Of a DNA stretch of 64,000 nucleotides, positions 8,518 through 17,417 are shown piece by piece. Where the stretch lies: the NCBI RefSeq assembly GCF_902833055.1, contig NZ_CADFEJ010000023.1, positions 18,177 through 82,176 of the forward strand, given 5' to 3'. Positions within the stretch are counted from its first letter, which is position 1; every line of letters begins with the position of its first letter. Below the pieces are notes generated by a model. That model worked only from the letters and a program-made list of their open reading frames with translations, was not told the origin of the DNA and did not search any database. The position numbers and the translations under genes are program-made. The DNA is from Burkholderia territorii (GTDB lineage Bacteria; Pseudomonadota; Gammaproteobacteria; Burkholderiales; Burkholderiaceae).

Positions 8518-10560
8518 ATGTCCCGAATTTCCTTGTTTCCGCGTCAGTCCCGTCTGTCGCGTGGCGTGCATGGCGCGCTGGCGATCCTGGCACTCGGCGC
8601 GGCCGCGTCGGCCTGGGCGGCCGGCGCCGTCGAACTGCCGGCTTCCGCAGCAGGCGGTCCCGCGCCGCTCACGGTGACGGTCCAGCCGGGCCAGTCGCTG
8701 AACGATCTCGCGAAGGCGGCTACGCAGTCGCACGATCCGGCCGTGCTCGCGCGCGCCGGACGCGCGCTGTTCGACGCCAATCCGCAGGCGTTCATGAAAC
8801 GCGACCCGAGCCGCCTGAAAGTCGGCGCGACGCTGACGGTGCCCGCGCTCGACGCGACGGGCGCCGCGCTGTCGGCGGGCGGTGCATCAGGCGCATCAGG
8901 TGCGTCGGCAGCGTCCGCGGTGGCCGCCGCGTCGGGTACGGTCGCGACTGCGCAGCATGGCGCGTCCGCGCCGCATCCGGTGTCGGCCGTGCAAACGGCG
9001 CCGGCCGCACCGGCAGCACATACCGCGCCGGTCAGCGGCGCGAGCGTCGCGGCGGCAGTCGCGGCAGGCGCGTCGGCTTCGACTAGTGCGTCCGCCGCGC
9101 ACGGCGCGTCGACGGTGGAACCGGCTCAGCCGCCCGCGCCTGCGGCCGGTGCAAGCGGCCCACACGTATGGAGCGGCGCGATTCAGCCGGCGACACCGTC
9201 GTCCGCGAGCGAAGCCGCCGTCCCGCCCGTGCAGGGTGGTCAGGGCCAAGGCCAAGGCATGCACGAACCGTCCGCGGCGGCACCCGTCGCGGCCGCATCG
9301 CAGCCGCGGCCGTCGAGTCTGCAGCAACTGCTCGCGCTGAAGAACCGCGTGCTGATGGAGCTGCAGAAACACGGAATCGGCAAGCCGGCCGCGACGAGCA
9401 ACGTCGCACCTGCGCCGGCTGCCCCGCGCGCGGCCGCGAACGAAAACGCGTCTGCTGCCGCATCGTCGCCTGTCGCGAGCGACGCGGCGGCCAGTGCGGC
9501 GCAACCGGCATCGGCGCCCGCGCAGCCGGCCGTGCCGGTGACGGCGGCGCCGCCCACGCGTGGTTCCGAACAAATCGACTGGCGTCCGGTCGCAGCGGCC
9601 GGCGCGGCCGTGGTCGTTCTCGCGGCCGGATTCGCGTGGCGCAAGCGCCGCAAAGGGCGCGCTGCCGAGACGGCCGCCGCGCAACCCGGCGGGGCGGCAA
9701 GCGGTGACGCCGGCTCATCGTCGACGCCCGTCGAACCTGTGGCGCCCGTTCTTCCCGAGACGCCGCTCGCCCGCGACGCGGCCGCCGACGTGACGCTCGT
9801 TTCGGCCGCCGCGGTAGCCGCAGAGGTGGCTGAAACGCGCGATGTCGACGTGCCTTCGTCGCCGGAAGCGGCAACGACGCAGGACGATTACAAGGAAGCG
9901 CCGGCTGCGCCCGCATTGCCGCTCGTCGCGGAGTCGGCCCCGCAGGACGCGAAGCCGGTCGGCGAGACGCCCCCCGGTGAGCCGATCGAGGCACCCGCCG
10001 CGCCGGCGGCGAACGATGCCCAGCACGCGGCGCTGATGCAGAACGCGATCAGCGCGCTGAACAGCCTCGACATGCCGCTGCCGCCGCGTACGGCGGAGGA
10101 GCCGGCCGCTCGGGACGCGCATGCCGAAAGCGAGCGAATCGCAACTAACGGTCAACCCGAATCGCCCCCGCCTGTTGGTGCGAACGATTCGGTTCCCGGT
10201 CATTCGGTCGACCAGGAAGACGAGTTCGACTGGGATCCGGATTCGGCAATGCCGGCGTCACACGCGGGCAGCACGTCCGCGCCGTCGCCGCTGCCGCCGC
10301 TCGGCGGCGCGCAGTTCGGCGCGTTGAAGCTGGATTTCGATCTCGACCTGCCGTCCGCGCCGGGCGCCGAGCTGCCCGCGCTGACGCCGGAAGAGCTGGC
10401 CCGCATCGCCCGCAACAAGCTGGACCTCGCATCAGAGTATGTCGAGTTGGGCGACCTGTCCGGCGCACGCACGCTGCTGCAGGAAGTCGTCGATGCAAAC
10501 GACGCCGCGACGCGCGACGATGCGCGGGCGCTGCTTGCGAAACTGGCGGAAGAGGCGTGA
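8518..10560 (+). CDS. fimV: FimV-like polar/peptidoglycan-binding membrane protein
   Basis: Homologue of Pseudomonas FimV, an inner-membrane protein with a periplasmic LysM-like part that helps type IV pilus assembly and polar organisation. The 680-residue product has a signal-like N-terminus (residues 1-35), a LysM-type segment LTVTVQPGQSLNDLAKAATQ, a long Ala/Pro-rich low-complexity linker, one membrane helix near residues 360-378 (VAAAGAAVVVLAAGFAWRKR), an acidic Ala-rich cytoplasmic part, and the C-terminal FimV/TPR-like helix pair ending KLDLASEYVELGDLSGARTL. Its stop overlaps the truA start by one base, so the two are coupled. It is the usual neighbour of asd and truA in beta- and gammaproteobacteria. 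Confidence 0.88.
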   Translation: MSRISLFPRQSRLSRGVHGALAILALGAAASAWAAGAVELPASAAGGPAPLTVTVQPGQSLNDLAKAATQSHDPAVLARAGRALFDANPQAFMKRDPSRLKVGATLTVPALDATGAALSAGGASGASGASAASAVAAASGTVATAQHGASAPHPVSAVQTAPAAPAAHTAPVSGASVAAAVAAGASASTSASAAHGASTVEPAQPPAPAAGASGPHVWSGAIQPATPSSASEAAVPPVQGGQGQGQGMHEPSAAAPVAAASQPRPSSLQQLLALKNRVLMELQKHGIGKPAATSNVAPAPAAPRAAANENASAAASSPVASDAAASAAQPASAPAQPAVPVTAAPPTRGSEQIDWRPVAAAGAAVVVLAAGFAWRKRRKGRAAETAAAQPGGAASGDAGSSSTPVEPVAPVLPETPLARDAAADVTLVSAAAVAAEVAETRDVDVPSSPEAATTQDDYKEAPAAPALPLVAESAPQDAKPVGETPPGEPIEAPAAPAANDAQHAALMQNAISALNSLDMPLPPRTAEEPAARDAHAESERIATNGQPESPPPVGANDSVPGHSVDQEDEFDWDPDSAMPASHAGSTSAPSPLPPLGGAQFGALKLDFDLDLPSAPGAELPALTPEELARIARNKLDLASEYVELGDLSGARTLLQEVVDANDAATRDDARALLAKLAEEA

Positions 10561-11372
10561 TGCGGATCGCGCTGGGGATTCAGTACGACGGCGCCGCATT
10601 CTGCGGCTGGCAGACGCAGCCGCACGGCAAGACCGTGCAGGACGCGCTCGAGCGCGCGCTCGGCGAATTTGCGTGCGTGCCGCTGCATACGACGGTCGCG
10701 GGGCGCACCGATACGGGCGTGCACGGGCTCGGGCAGGTCGTGCACTTCGACACGGAGCTCGACCGCGCGGATTTCTCGTGGGTGCGCGGCACCAACGCAT
10801 TCCTGCCGCCGACCGTGTCGGTGCAGTGGGCGAAGCCGATGCCGGACACGTTCCACGCGCGTTTCTCTGCGTTCGAACGCACCTACTACTATGCGCTGTA
10901 CGTGCATCCCGTGCGCTCGCCGATGCTGGCCGGCCGTGCCGGCTGGATCCACACGCCGCTCGACGACGACGCGATGCGCGCCGCCGCCGCGCACCTGATC
11001 GGCGAGCACGATTTCTCGTCGTTCCGGTCGTCGGAATGCCAGTCGAAGACGCCGGTCAAACACCTGTACCAGATCGACGTGCGGCGTGCAGGGCACTTCA
11101 TTCATTTCCGCTTCCGCGCGAATGCATTCCTGCACCACATGGTGCGCAACCTGATGGGCTGCCTCGTCGCGGTCGGGCGCGGCCGCTATCCGGCGGACTG
11201 GCTGGCCGACGTGCTGGCCGGGCGCGACCGCAATCTCGCCGCGCCGACGTTCATGGCCGACGGGCTGTACCTCGCCCATGTCGGCTACCCGGCGGAATTC
11301 GCCGTCCCGCCCGCGCAGCTCGGCAGCGTGCCGTGGAGCAGCGTCTGGGCCGACCTGGACCCACAACCATGA
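10560..11372 (+). CDS. truA: tRNA pseudouridine(38-40) synthase
   Basis: Isomerises uridines 38-40 in the anticodon stem of many tRNAs. The 270-residue protein shows the TruA core AGRTDTGVHGLGQVVHFDT with the catalytic Asp at residue 51, and the C-terminal segment FLHHMVRNLMGCLVAVGRG typical of the family. The ATG at 10560 shares one base with the fimV stop; an adjacent GTG at 10557 is less likely. The trpF start overlaps the truA stop as ATGA, so fimV-truA-trpF form one translationally coupled chain. Confidence 0.97.
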   Translation: MRIALGIQYDGAAFCGWQTQPHGKTVQDALERALGEFACVPLHTTVAGRTDTGVHGLGQVVHFDTELDRADFSWVRGTNAFLPPTVSVQWAKPMPDTFHARFSAFERTYYYALYVHPVRSPMLAGRAGWIHTPLDDDAMRAAAAHLIGEHDFSSFRSSECQSKTPVKHLYQIDVRRAGHFIHFRFRANAFLHHMVRNLMGCLVAVGRGRYPADWLADVLAGRDRNLAAPTFMADGLYLAHVGYPAEFAVPPAQLGSVPWSSVWADLDPQP

Positions 11373-12070
11373 CGGATCACGCCGTGTCTTCTTCGACTCC
11401 CGCCGCGGCCGGCCTCGCGCCGCGCACGCGCATCAAGCTGTGCGGCCTGTCGCGCCCCGAGGACGTGCAGCACGCCGCCGCGCTCGGCGCCGACGCGATC
11501 GGCCTCGTGTTCTATCCGAAGAGCCCGCGCGCGGTGTCGATCGCGCAGGCGGCCGAGCTTGCGCGCCTCGCGCCGCCGTTCATGTCGGTGGTCGGGCTGT
11601 TCGTGAACGCGACCGAAGCCGAGATCGACGCGGTCGTGCGCGACGTGCCGCTCACCGTGCTGCAGTTCCACGGCGACGAGACGCCCGAGCAGTGCGATGC
11701 GCTCGGCCGCGCGGCAGGCCTGCCGTGGTTGCGCGCGGTGCGTGTCGGCCCCTCGACGCAGCCGGCCGATTTGGTAGAATCGGCTCTTCATTATTCGAAA
11801 GCGCGCGGCCTCCTGTTCGACACCCTGGTGCCGGACTACGGTGGTAGCGGCAAGGTCTTCGATTGGTCACTTATTCCCGCAGAGCTCGCGCATCGGGCCG
11901 TTTTGAGTGGTGGCTTGAACGCGCAAAACGTCGGTGATGCGATCCGCCAGTTGCGCCCGTTTGCTGTCGATGTCTCGAGCGGCATCGAAGTGGAGGGCGC
12001 GAAGGGCGTGAAGGATCACGCCCGGATGGCGGCGTTCGTACGCGCGGTGCGCGAAGCGGACGCCGGGTGA
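11369..12070 (+). CDS. trpF: Phosphoribosylanthranilate isomerase
   Basis: Converts phosphoribosylanthranilate to the ribulose form (CdRP) in tryptophan synthesis. The 233-residue protein is a TIM barrel: KLCGLSRPEDVQHAAALGAD at the first strand with the catalytic Cys, LQFHGDETPEQC in the middle, and SSGIEVEGAKGVKDHARM at the phosphate-binding end. It has a roughly 20-residue N-terminal extension (MTDHAVSSSTPAAAGLAPR) before the domain. It overlaps truA by four bases and precedes trpB by 55 bases. Confidence 0.96.
   Translation: MTDHAVSSSTPAAAGLAPRTRIKLCGLSRPEDVQHAAALGADAIGLVFYPKSPRAVSIAQAAELARLAPPFMSVVGLFVNATEAEIDAVVRDVPLTVLQFHGDETPEQCDALGRAAGLPWLRAVRVGPSTQPADLVESALHYSKARGLLFDTLVPDYGGSGKVFDWSLIPAELAHRAVLSGGLNAQNVGDAIRQLRPFAVDVSSGIEVEGAKGVKDHARMAAFVRAVREADAG
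11772..11780 (+). promoter_or_regulatory. Candidate extended -10 promoter inside trpF
   Basis: TGG followed directly by TAGAAT forms an extended -10 element within the trpF coding sequence, about 345 bases before trpB. It could give extra transcription of trpB and downstream genes. No good -35 is needed for this class, but the evidence is only this short match. Confidence 0.3.
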
Positions 12071-12125
12071 TGCAAGCCGGTGCGGCCCCGATAACGGAGC
12101 GCGCCGACCGATCGAGAGTGACACC

Positions 12126-13319
12126 ATGTACAACCTTCCTGATGATCGCGGCCACTTCGGCCCGTATGGCGGCGTATTCGTCGCCGAAACGCTGATTCAC
12201 GCGCTGGACGAACTGCGCGCGGCGTATGAAAAATTCCGCAACGACCCCGATTTCGTCGCCGAATACGAGCGCGAGCTGAAGTATTTCGTCGGCCGTCCGT
12301 CGCCGATCTATCACGCGCAGCGCTGGAGCGAGATGCTCGGCGGCGCGCAGATCTACCTGAAGCGCGAAGACCTGAACCATACCGGCGCGCACAAGATCAA
12401 CAACGTGATCGGTCAGGCGCTGCTCGCGAAGCGGATGGGCAAGAAGCGCGTGATCGCCGAGACGGGCGCCGGCCAGCACGGCGTCGCGACGGCGACGATC
12501 TGCGCGCGCTTCGGGATGGAGTGCATCGTCTACATGGGCGCCGAGGACGTGCGCCGCCAGGCCGCGAACGTCTACCGGATGAAGTTGCTCGGTGCGACGG
12601 TCGTGCCGGTCGAATCGGGTTCGCGCACGCTGAAGGATGCGCTGAACGAAGCGATGCGCGACTGGGTCACGAACATCGAAAGCACGTTCTACATCATCGG
12701 CACGGTCGCGGGCCCGCACCCGTATCCGGCGATGGTGCGCGACTTCCAGCGCGTGATCGGCGACGAGTGCAAGGTGCAGATGCCGGAACTCGCCGGCCGG
12801 CAGCCGGACGCGGTGATCGCGTGTGTCGGCGGCGGCTCGAACGCGATGGGCATCTTCTATCCGTACATCGACGACACCTCGGTGCAGCTGATCGGCGTCG
12901 AAGCGGCCGGCGACGGCCTCGACACCGGCCATCACGCGGCGTCGCTGATCGCCGGCAGCCCCGGCGTGCTGCACGGCAATCGCACGTACCTGCTGCAGGA
13001 CGAAAACGGCCAGATCATCGAGACGCATTCGGTGTCGGCCGGCCTCGACTATCCGGGCGTCGGCCCCGAGCACGCGTGGCTGAAGGACAGCGGCCGCGCG
13101 CAGTACGTGCCGATCACCGACGAAGAGGCGCTGAAGGCGTTCCACGACTGCTGCCGGATCGAAGGGATCATCCCGGCGCTCGAGTCGAGCCACGCGATCG
13201 CGTATGGCGTGAAGCTCGCGCCGACGTTGCCGAAGGACAAGATCCTGCTCGTCAACCTGTCGGGCCGCGGCGACAAGGACATGCACACGGTCGCCGAGCG
13301 ATCGGGCATCGCGCTCTGA
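12126..13319 (+). CDS. trpB: Tryptophan synthase beta chain
   Basis: PLP enzyme that condenses indole with serine to make tryptophan, in an alpha2beta2 complex with TrpA. The 397-residue protein has the PLP-binding Lys90 in HTGAHKINNVIGQALLAKR, the active-site loop ETGAGQHGVATA, and the phosphate-binding GGGSNAMGIF. Full length for the TrpB1 type. The next gene (an adenine methyltransferase) begins nine bases after its stop. Confidence 0.98.
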   Translation: MYNLPDDRGHFGPYGGVFVAETLIHALDELRAAYEKFRNDPDFVAEYERELKYFVGRPSPIYHAQRWSEMLGGAQIYLKREDLNHTGAHKINNVIGQALLAKRMGKKRVIAETGAGQHGVATATICARFGMECIVYMGAEDVRRQAANVYRMKLLGATVVPVESGSRTLKDALNEAMRDWVTNIESTFYIIGTVAGPHPYPAMVRDFQRVIGDECKVQMPELAGRQPDAVIACVGGGSNAMGIFYPYIDDTSVQLIGVEAAGDGLDTGHHAASLIAGSPGVLHGNRTYLLQDENGQIIETHSVSAGLDYPGVGPEHAWLKDSGRAQYVPITDEEALKAFHDCCRIEGIIPALESSHAIAYGVKLAPTLPKDKILLVNLSGRGDKDMHTVAERSGIAL

Positions 13320-13328
13320 CCCCGACCG

Positions 13329-14180
13329 ATGCGTGACCTGATCGAACAACCGGGCGGCGGCGCCGCGAGCGAAGCGGAGGCGGTGCAGCCTGCCGCCGCC
13401 GTGCCGTGCGCGCTGCCGTCCGGGATCGAACTGCACAACCGCGATTTCATGTCCGAAGCCGCGCGCCTGCCGGATGCGTCGATCGACCTGATCGTCGCCG
13501 ATCCGCCGTACGGGCTCGGCAAGGACTACGGCAACGACTCGGACAAACGCTCGGGCGACGACTTTCTCGCGTGGACGCGCGAGTGGCTCGAACTCGCGAT
13601 TCCGAAGCTCAAGCCGAGCGGGTCGATGTACATCTTCTGCACGTGGCAGTACGCGCCGGAAATCTTCAGCTTCCTGAAGACGAAGCTCACGATGGTCAAC
13701 GAGATCATCTGGGACCGGCGCGTGCCGAGCATGGGCGGCACGACGCGCCGTTTCACGTCGGTGCACGACAACATCGGCTTTTTCGCGGTTTCCAAGGCGT
13801 ATTACTTCGATCTCGATCCGGTCCGCATCCCGTACGACGCCGACACGAAGAAGGCCCGCTCGCGCAAGCTGTTCGAAGGCAGCAAGTGGCTGGAGATGGG
13901 CTACAACCCGAAGGACGTCTGGTCGGTCTCGCGCCTGCATCGGCAGCACGCGGAGCGCGTCGATCATCCGACCCAGAAGCCGCTGGAAATCATCGAGCGG
14001 ATGGTGCTCGCAAGCTGCCCGCCGGGCGGCCGCGTGCTCGATCCGTTCATGGGCAGCGGCACGACCGCGGTGGCCTGCGCACGGCAGGGGCGCGACTTCG
14101 TCGGCTACGAGATCAACGAAAGCTATTGTGCGATCGCGCACGAGCGCGTGAGCGCGCTCGCGGCGCCGGCGTGCGCGTGA
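13329..14180 (+). CDS. Orphan DNA adenine methyltransferase, beta class
   Basis: Predicted N6-adenine DNA methyltransferase of 283 residues. The catalytic motif IV DPPYG is at residues 58-62 and the S-adenosylmethionine-binding motif DPFMGSGTT is at residues 238-246; catalytic motif before cofactor motif is the beta-class order. HPTQKPLEIIERMV precedes the cofactor motif as usual. No restriction endonuclease gene lies nearby, so it behaves as a solitary, probably regulatory, methylase like CcrM-type enzymes. It sits between trpB and trpA on the same strand with tight spacing (9 bases after trpB, 41 before trpA), so its expression should follow the trp transcript. Recognition sequence cannot be read from the protein. 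Confidence 0.9.
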   Translation: MRDLIEQPGGGAASEAEAVQPAAAVPCALPSGIELHNRDFMSEAARLPDASIDLIVADPPYGLGKDYGNDSDKRSGDDFLAWTREWLELAIPKLKPSGSMYIFCTWQYAPEIFSFLKTKLTMVNEIIWDRRVPSMGGTTRRFTSVHDNIGFFAVSKAYYFDLDPVRIPYDADTKKARSRKLFEGSKWLEMGYNPKDVWSVSRLHRQHAERVDHPTQKPLEIIERMVLASCPPGGRVLDPFMGSGTTAVACARQGRDFVGYEINESYCAIAHERVSALAAPACA

Positions 14181-14221
14181 GTCGCGCCGCCGCATCGCCG
14201 AATGCATCCAGGAAAAATGCC

Positions 14222-15040
14222 ATGTCTTCCCGTATTCAGCAGACCTTCGCCGCACTCGCCGAACAAGGCCGCAAGGGCCTGATCCCGTTCATCACGGCCG
14301 GCGACCCCGATCCCGCGAAGACCGTCGAATTCATGCACGCGCTCGCCGAAGGCGGCGCCGACGTCATCGAGCTCGGCGTGCCGTTCTCGGACCCGATGGC
14401 CGACGGACCGGTGATCCAGCGCTCGTCGGAGCGCGCGCTCGCGCGCGGCGTCACGCTCAAGAGCGTGCTCGCCGACGTGAAGCGCTTTCGCGAGACCGAC
14501 CAGAAAACCCCCGTCGTGCTGATGGGTTATGCGAATCCGATCGAACGGATGGGCGTCGACACGTTCGCAACCGAAGCGCAGGCGGCCGGCGTCGACGGCG
14601 TGCTCGTCGTCGACTATCCGCCGGAGGAAGCCGGTGTGTTCGCCGAGAAAATGCGTGCCGCGCAGATCGATCCGATCTTCCTGCTCGCGCCGACGTCGAC
14701 CGACGAACGCATTGCCGACGTGGGCAAGATCGCGAGCGGCTACGTGTACTACGTGTCGCTCAAGGGCGTGACCGGTGCGGGAAATCTGGATGTTTCGAGC
14801 ATTGCGGGTAAAATCCCGGCCATCAAGTCGCGCGTGCCGGTTCCGGTGGGCGTCGGCTTCGGCATCCGCGACGCCGAAACGGCGCGCGCCGTGGCCGAAG
14901 TGTCGGACGCCGTCGTGATCGGCAGCCGCCTGGTGCAGCTGCTCGAGAGCGCCGCGCCGGACGGTGCGGCCGCCGCGCTGAAGACTTTCATCGCCGAGCT
15001 GCGCGCCGCCCTGGACGGCGCCGGCCAGACGGCGCGATAA
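14222..15040 (+). CDS. trpA: Tryptophan synthase alpha chain
   Basis: Cleaves indole-3-glycerol phosphate to indole for TrpB. The 272-residue TIM-barrel protein contains LIPFITAGDPDPAKTVEFMH, the catalytic Glu/Asp signature ELGVPFSDPMADGPVIQ, and the phosphate-binding GVGFGIRDAETAR. The ATG at 14222 follows CCAGGAAAAATGCC. It precedes accD by 64 bases. Confidence 0.98.
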   Translation: MSSRIQQTFAALAEQGRKGLIPFITAGDPDPAKTVEFMHALAEGGADVIELGVPFSDPMADGPVIQRSSERALARGVTLKSVLADVKRFRETDQKTPVVLMGYANPIERMGVDTFATEAQAAGVDGVLVVDYPPEEAGVFAEKMRAAQIDPIFLLAPTSTDERIADVGKIASGYVYYVSLKGVTGAGNLDVSSIAGKIPAIKSRVPVPVGVGFGIRDAETARAVAEVSDAVVIGSRLVQLLESAAPDGAAAALKTFIAELRAALDGAGQTAR

Positions 15041-15104
15041 ACACAACACAGGAAGCGGGAACGGGCCGGTCGGCCCGCCCCGCCACGGAACAGGAAACCA
15101 TACG

Positions 15105-15977
15105 ATGAGCTGGCTCGACAAACTGTTGCCGCCGAAGATCAAGCAGACCGACCCGAAAAGCCGCAAGGGCATTCCGGAAGGCCTGTGGGTCAAGTGCCCG
15201 TCCTGCGAGGCCGTGCTGTACCGCAACGACGTGGACGCGAATCTCCATGTGTGCCCGAAGTGCGACCACCACATGCGCATCGGTGCGCGCGAGCGGCTCG
15301 ACGGGTTGCTCGATCCGGAAGGCCGCTACGAGATCGGCCAGGAAATCGTGCCGGTCGATTCGCTGAAGTTCAAGGACAGCCGCAAGTACCCCGATCGTCT
15401 GAAGGAAGCGATGGACGAAACGGGCGAGACCGACGCGATGGTCGTGATGGGCGGCGCGATCCACACGCTGCCTGTCGTCGCGGCCTGCTTCGAGTTCTCG
15501 TTCATGGGCGGCTCGATGGGCTCGGTCGTCGGCGAGCGCTTCGTGCGCGGCGCGCAGAACGCGCTGGAGCAGCAGGTGCCGTTCATCTGCTTCACGGCGT
15601 CGGGCGGCGCGCGGATGCAGGAAAGCCTGCTGTCGCTGATGCAGATGGCCAAGACCACCGCGATGCTGACCAAGCTGGCCGAGGCCAAGCTGCCGTTCAT
15701 CTCGGTGCTGACCGACCCGACGATGGGCGGCGTGTCGGCGAGCTTCGCGTTCCTCGGCGACGTCGTGATCGCCGAGCCGAAGGCGCTGATCGGCTTTGCC
15801 GGCCCGCGCGTGATCGAGCAGACGGTTCGCGAGAAGCTGCCGGAAGGCTTCCAGCGCGCGGAATTCCTGCTGAAGACGGGCGCGATCGACATGATCGTCG
15901 ATCGTCGCAAGATGCGCGACGAGATCGCGCAACTGCTCGCGCTGCTGCAGCGACAGCCGGCCGACGCGCTGGCCTGA
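15105..15977 (+). CDS. accD: Acetyl-CoA carboxylase carboxyltransferase subunit beta
   Basis: Beta subunit of the carboxyltransferase that makes malonyl-CoA, the first step of fatty-acid synthesis; works with AccA. The 290-residue protein carries an N-terminal four-cysteine zinc ribbon (Cys31, Cys34, Cys50, Cys53) and the crotonase-fold body with FTASGGARMQESLLSLMQMA and PTMGGVSASFAFLGD. Full length for AccD. The start is preceded by GGAACAGGAAACC. A hairpin with T-run follows at 16006. Confidence 0.97.
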   Translation: MSWLDKLLPPKIKQTDPKSRKGIPEGLWVKCPSCEAVLYRNDVDANLHVCPKCDHHMRIGARERLDGLLDPEGRYEIGQEIVPVDSLKFKDSRKYPDRLKEAMDETGETDAMVVMGGAIHTLPVVAACFEFSFMGGSMGSVVGERFVRGAQNALEQQVPFICFTASGGARMQESLLSLMQMAKTTAMLTKLAEAKLPFISVLTDPTMGGVSASFAFLGDVVIAEPKALIGFAGPRVIEQTVREKLPEGFQRAEFLLKTGAIDMIVDRRKMRDEIAQLLALLQRQPADALA

Positions 15978-16005
15978 TTGGCGCGGCGTTGTGAACTGCG
16001 CGCGT

Positions 16006-16042
16006 CGCCCGGCTCAACCGCCGGGCGGCGCGTTTCGTTTTT
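16006..16042 (+). terminator. Probable intrinsic terminator after accD
   Basis: CGCCCGGC at 16006-16013 pairs with GCCGGGCG at 16020-16027, followed by GCGCGTTTCGTTTTTT. The T tract is interrupted and four bases from the stem, so read-through into folC (36 bases away) is possible. Confidence 0.6.
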
Positions 16043-16077
16043 TGGCGTAGTGGCGGTACCGATTCAGATTTGATCCG

Positions 16078-17388
16078 ATGAGCACTTTTCCTACTCTCGA
16101 CGCGTGGCTTTCGCATCTCGAACGCGCGCACCCGGTCGGCATCGACATGGGCCTTGCCCGCATCGGGCAGGTCAAGGCAGCGTTGCAACTCGAATTCGCG
16201 TGCCCCGTGATCACGGTCGGCGGCACGAACGGCAAGGGTTCGACCTGCGCGTTCCTCGAGGCGATCCTCGTGCACGCGGGCTACAAGGTCGGGTGCCACA
16301 CGTCGCCGCACCTGCTCGAATTCAGCGAGCGCGCGCGCGTGAACGGCCAGCAGGTGAGCGACGCCGAGCTGCTGCCGCACTTCGAAGCCGTCGAGGCAGC
16401 GCGCACGTCGCTGCCCGAGCCGGTGTCGCTCACGTACTTCGAATTCACGACGCTCGCGATCCTGCACCTGTTCGCGTCGCGCGGACTCGACGCGGTGATC
16501 CTCGAAGTCGGCCTCGGCGGCCGGCTCGATGCGGTCAACGTGATCGATGCCGATTGCGCGATCGTCACGAGCATCGACATCGACCACACCGAATACCTTG
16601 GCGACACGCGCGAGAAGATCGCGTTCGAGAAGGCCGGGATCTTCCGCGCGGGCAAGCCGGCGATCTGCGGCGATCCCGCGGTGCCGAACACGCTGGTCGA
16701 ACATGCGGAAGCGATCGGCGCCGACCTGTGGCTGGTTGGTCGCGATTTCCGCTACGAAGCGCAGCCGGGCGCGGAGCGCCAGCAATGGAGCTATCTCGGC
16801 CGCGACAAGCGCTATCCGGCGCTCGCGTACCCGGCGTTGCGCGGCGCGAACCAGCTGATCAATGCGTCGGCTGCGCTCGCCGCGCTCGAGGCGCTGCGCC
16901 CGGTGCTGCCCGTGTCCGCGCAGGACATCCGGCTCGGGCTCGCCAACGTCGAGCTGCCGGGCCGCTTCCAGGTGCTGCCCGGCAAGCCGGCGATCGTGCT
17001 GGACGTCGCGCACAACCCGCATGCGGCGGCCGTGCTCGAGCAGAACCTCGGCAACATGGGCTTCTTCCCGTACACGTACGCGGTGTTCGGCGCGATGCAC
17101 GACAAGGACATCGACGGCGTGTTGCGGCATCTGAAGGGCGAGATCGATCACTGGTGCGTGACCGACCTGCCGCTGCCGCGCGCGGCGAGCGCCGAGCAGC
17201 TCGAAGCCGCGCTGCGCAAGGTCGGGGTCGAGGACTCGGCCGATTCGAGCGTGACGCGGTTCGCATCGCCCGCCGAAGCGTTTCGCGATGCACTAAAAAG
17301 AGCATCCGAGAATGATAGAATCGTGGTTTTCGGCAGTTTCCATACGGTGGCAGGTGTGATGGCCTACCGGAAATCGCAGCAACACTGA
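16078..17388 (+). CDS. folC: Bifunctional folylpolyglutamate / dihydrofolate synthase
   Basis: ATP-dependent ligase that adds glutamate to dihydropteroate and to tetrahydrofolates. The 436-residue protein has the Mur-ligase-like P-loop VGGTNGKGSTCAFLE at about residues 47-61, the omega-loop segment GYKVGCHTSPHLLEFSERAR, and VILDVAHNPHAAAVLEQNL in the C-terminal domain. Its position between accD and dedD is the same as in Escherichia coli. A TGATAGAAT extended -10 element lies near its 3' end. Confidence 0.96.
   Translation: MSTFPTLDAWLSHLERAHPVGIDMGLARIGQVKAALQLEFACPVITVGGTNGKGSTCAFLEAILVHAGYKVGCHTSPHLLEFSERARVNGQQVSDAELLPHFEAVEAARTSLPEPVSLTYFEFTTLAILHLFASRGLDAVILEVGLGGRLDAVNVIDADCAIVTSIDIDHTEYLGDTREKIAFEKAGIFRAGKPAICGDPAVPNTLVEHAEAIGADLWLVGRDFRYEAQPGAERQQWSYLGRDKRYPALAYPALRGANQLINASAALAALEALRPVLPVSAQDIRLGLANVELPGRFQVLPGKPAIVLDVAHNPHAAAVLEQNLGNMGFFPYTYAVFGAMHDKDIDGVLRHLKGEIDHWCVTDLPLPRAASAEQLEAALRKVGVEDSADSSVTRFASPAEAFRDALKRASENDRIVVFGSFHTVAGVMAYRKSQQH
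17313..17321 (+). promoter_or_regulatory. Candidate extended -10 promoter in the folC 3' end
   Basis: TGATAGAAT at 17313-17321 fits an extended -10 element about 97 bases before dedD, in an AT-richer patch of folC. It could drive dedD-cvpA-purF. Supported only by the motif. Confidence 0.35.
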
Positions 17389-17417
17389 CTGACGGGCAGT
17401 TTCGGACTCAGCCATTC

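Noticed and set aside
10439..12070. Long frame fusing an upstream segment to trpF
   Set aside because: The part before 11369 is antisense-like shadow of fimV and truA; trpF has its own ATG overlapping the truA stop.
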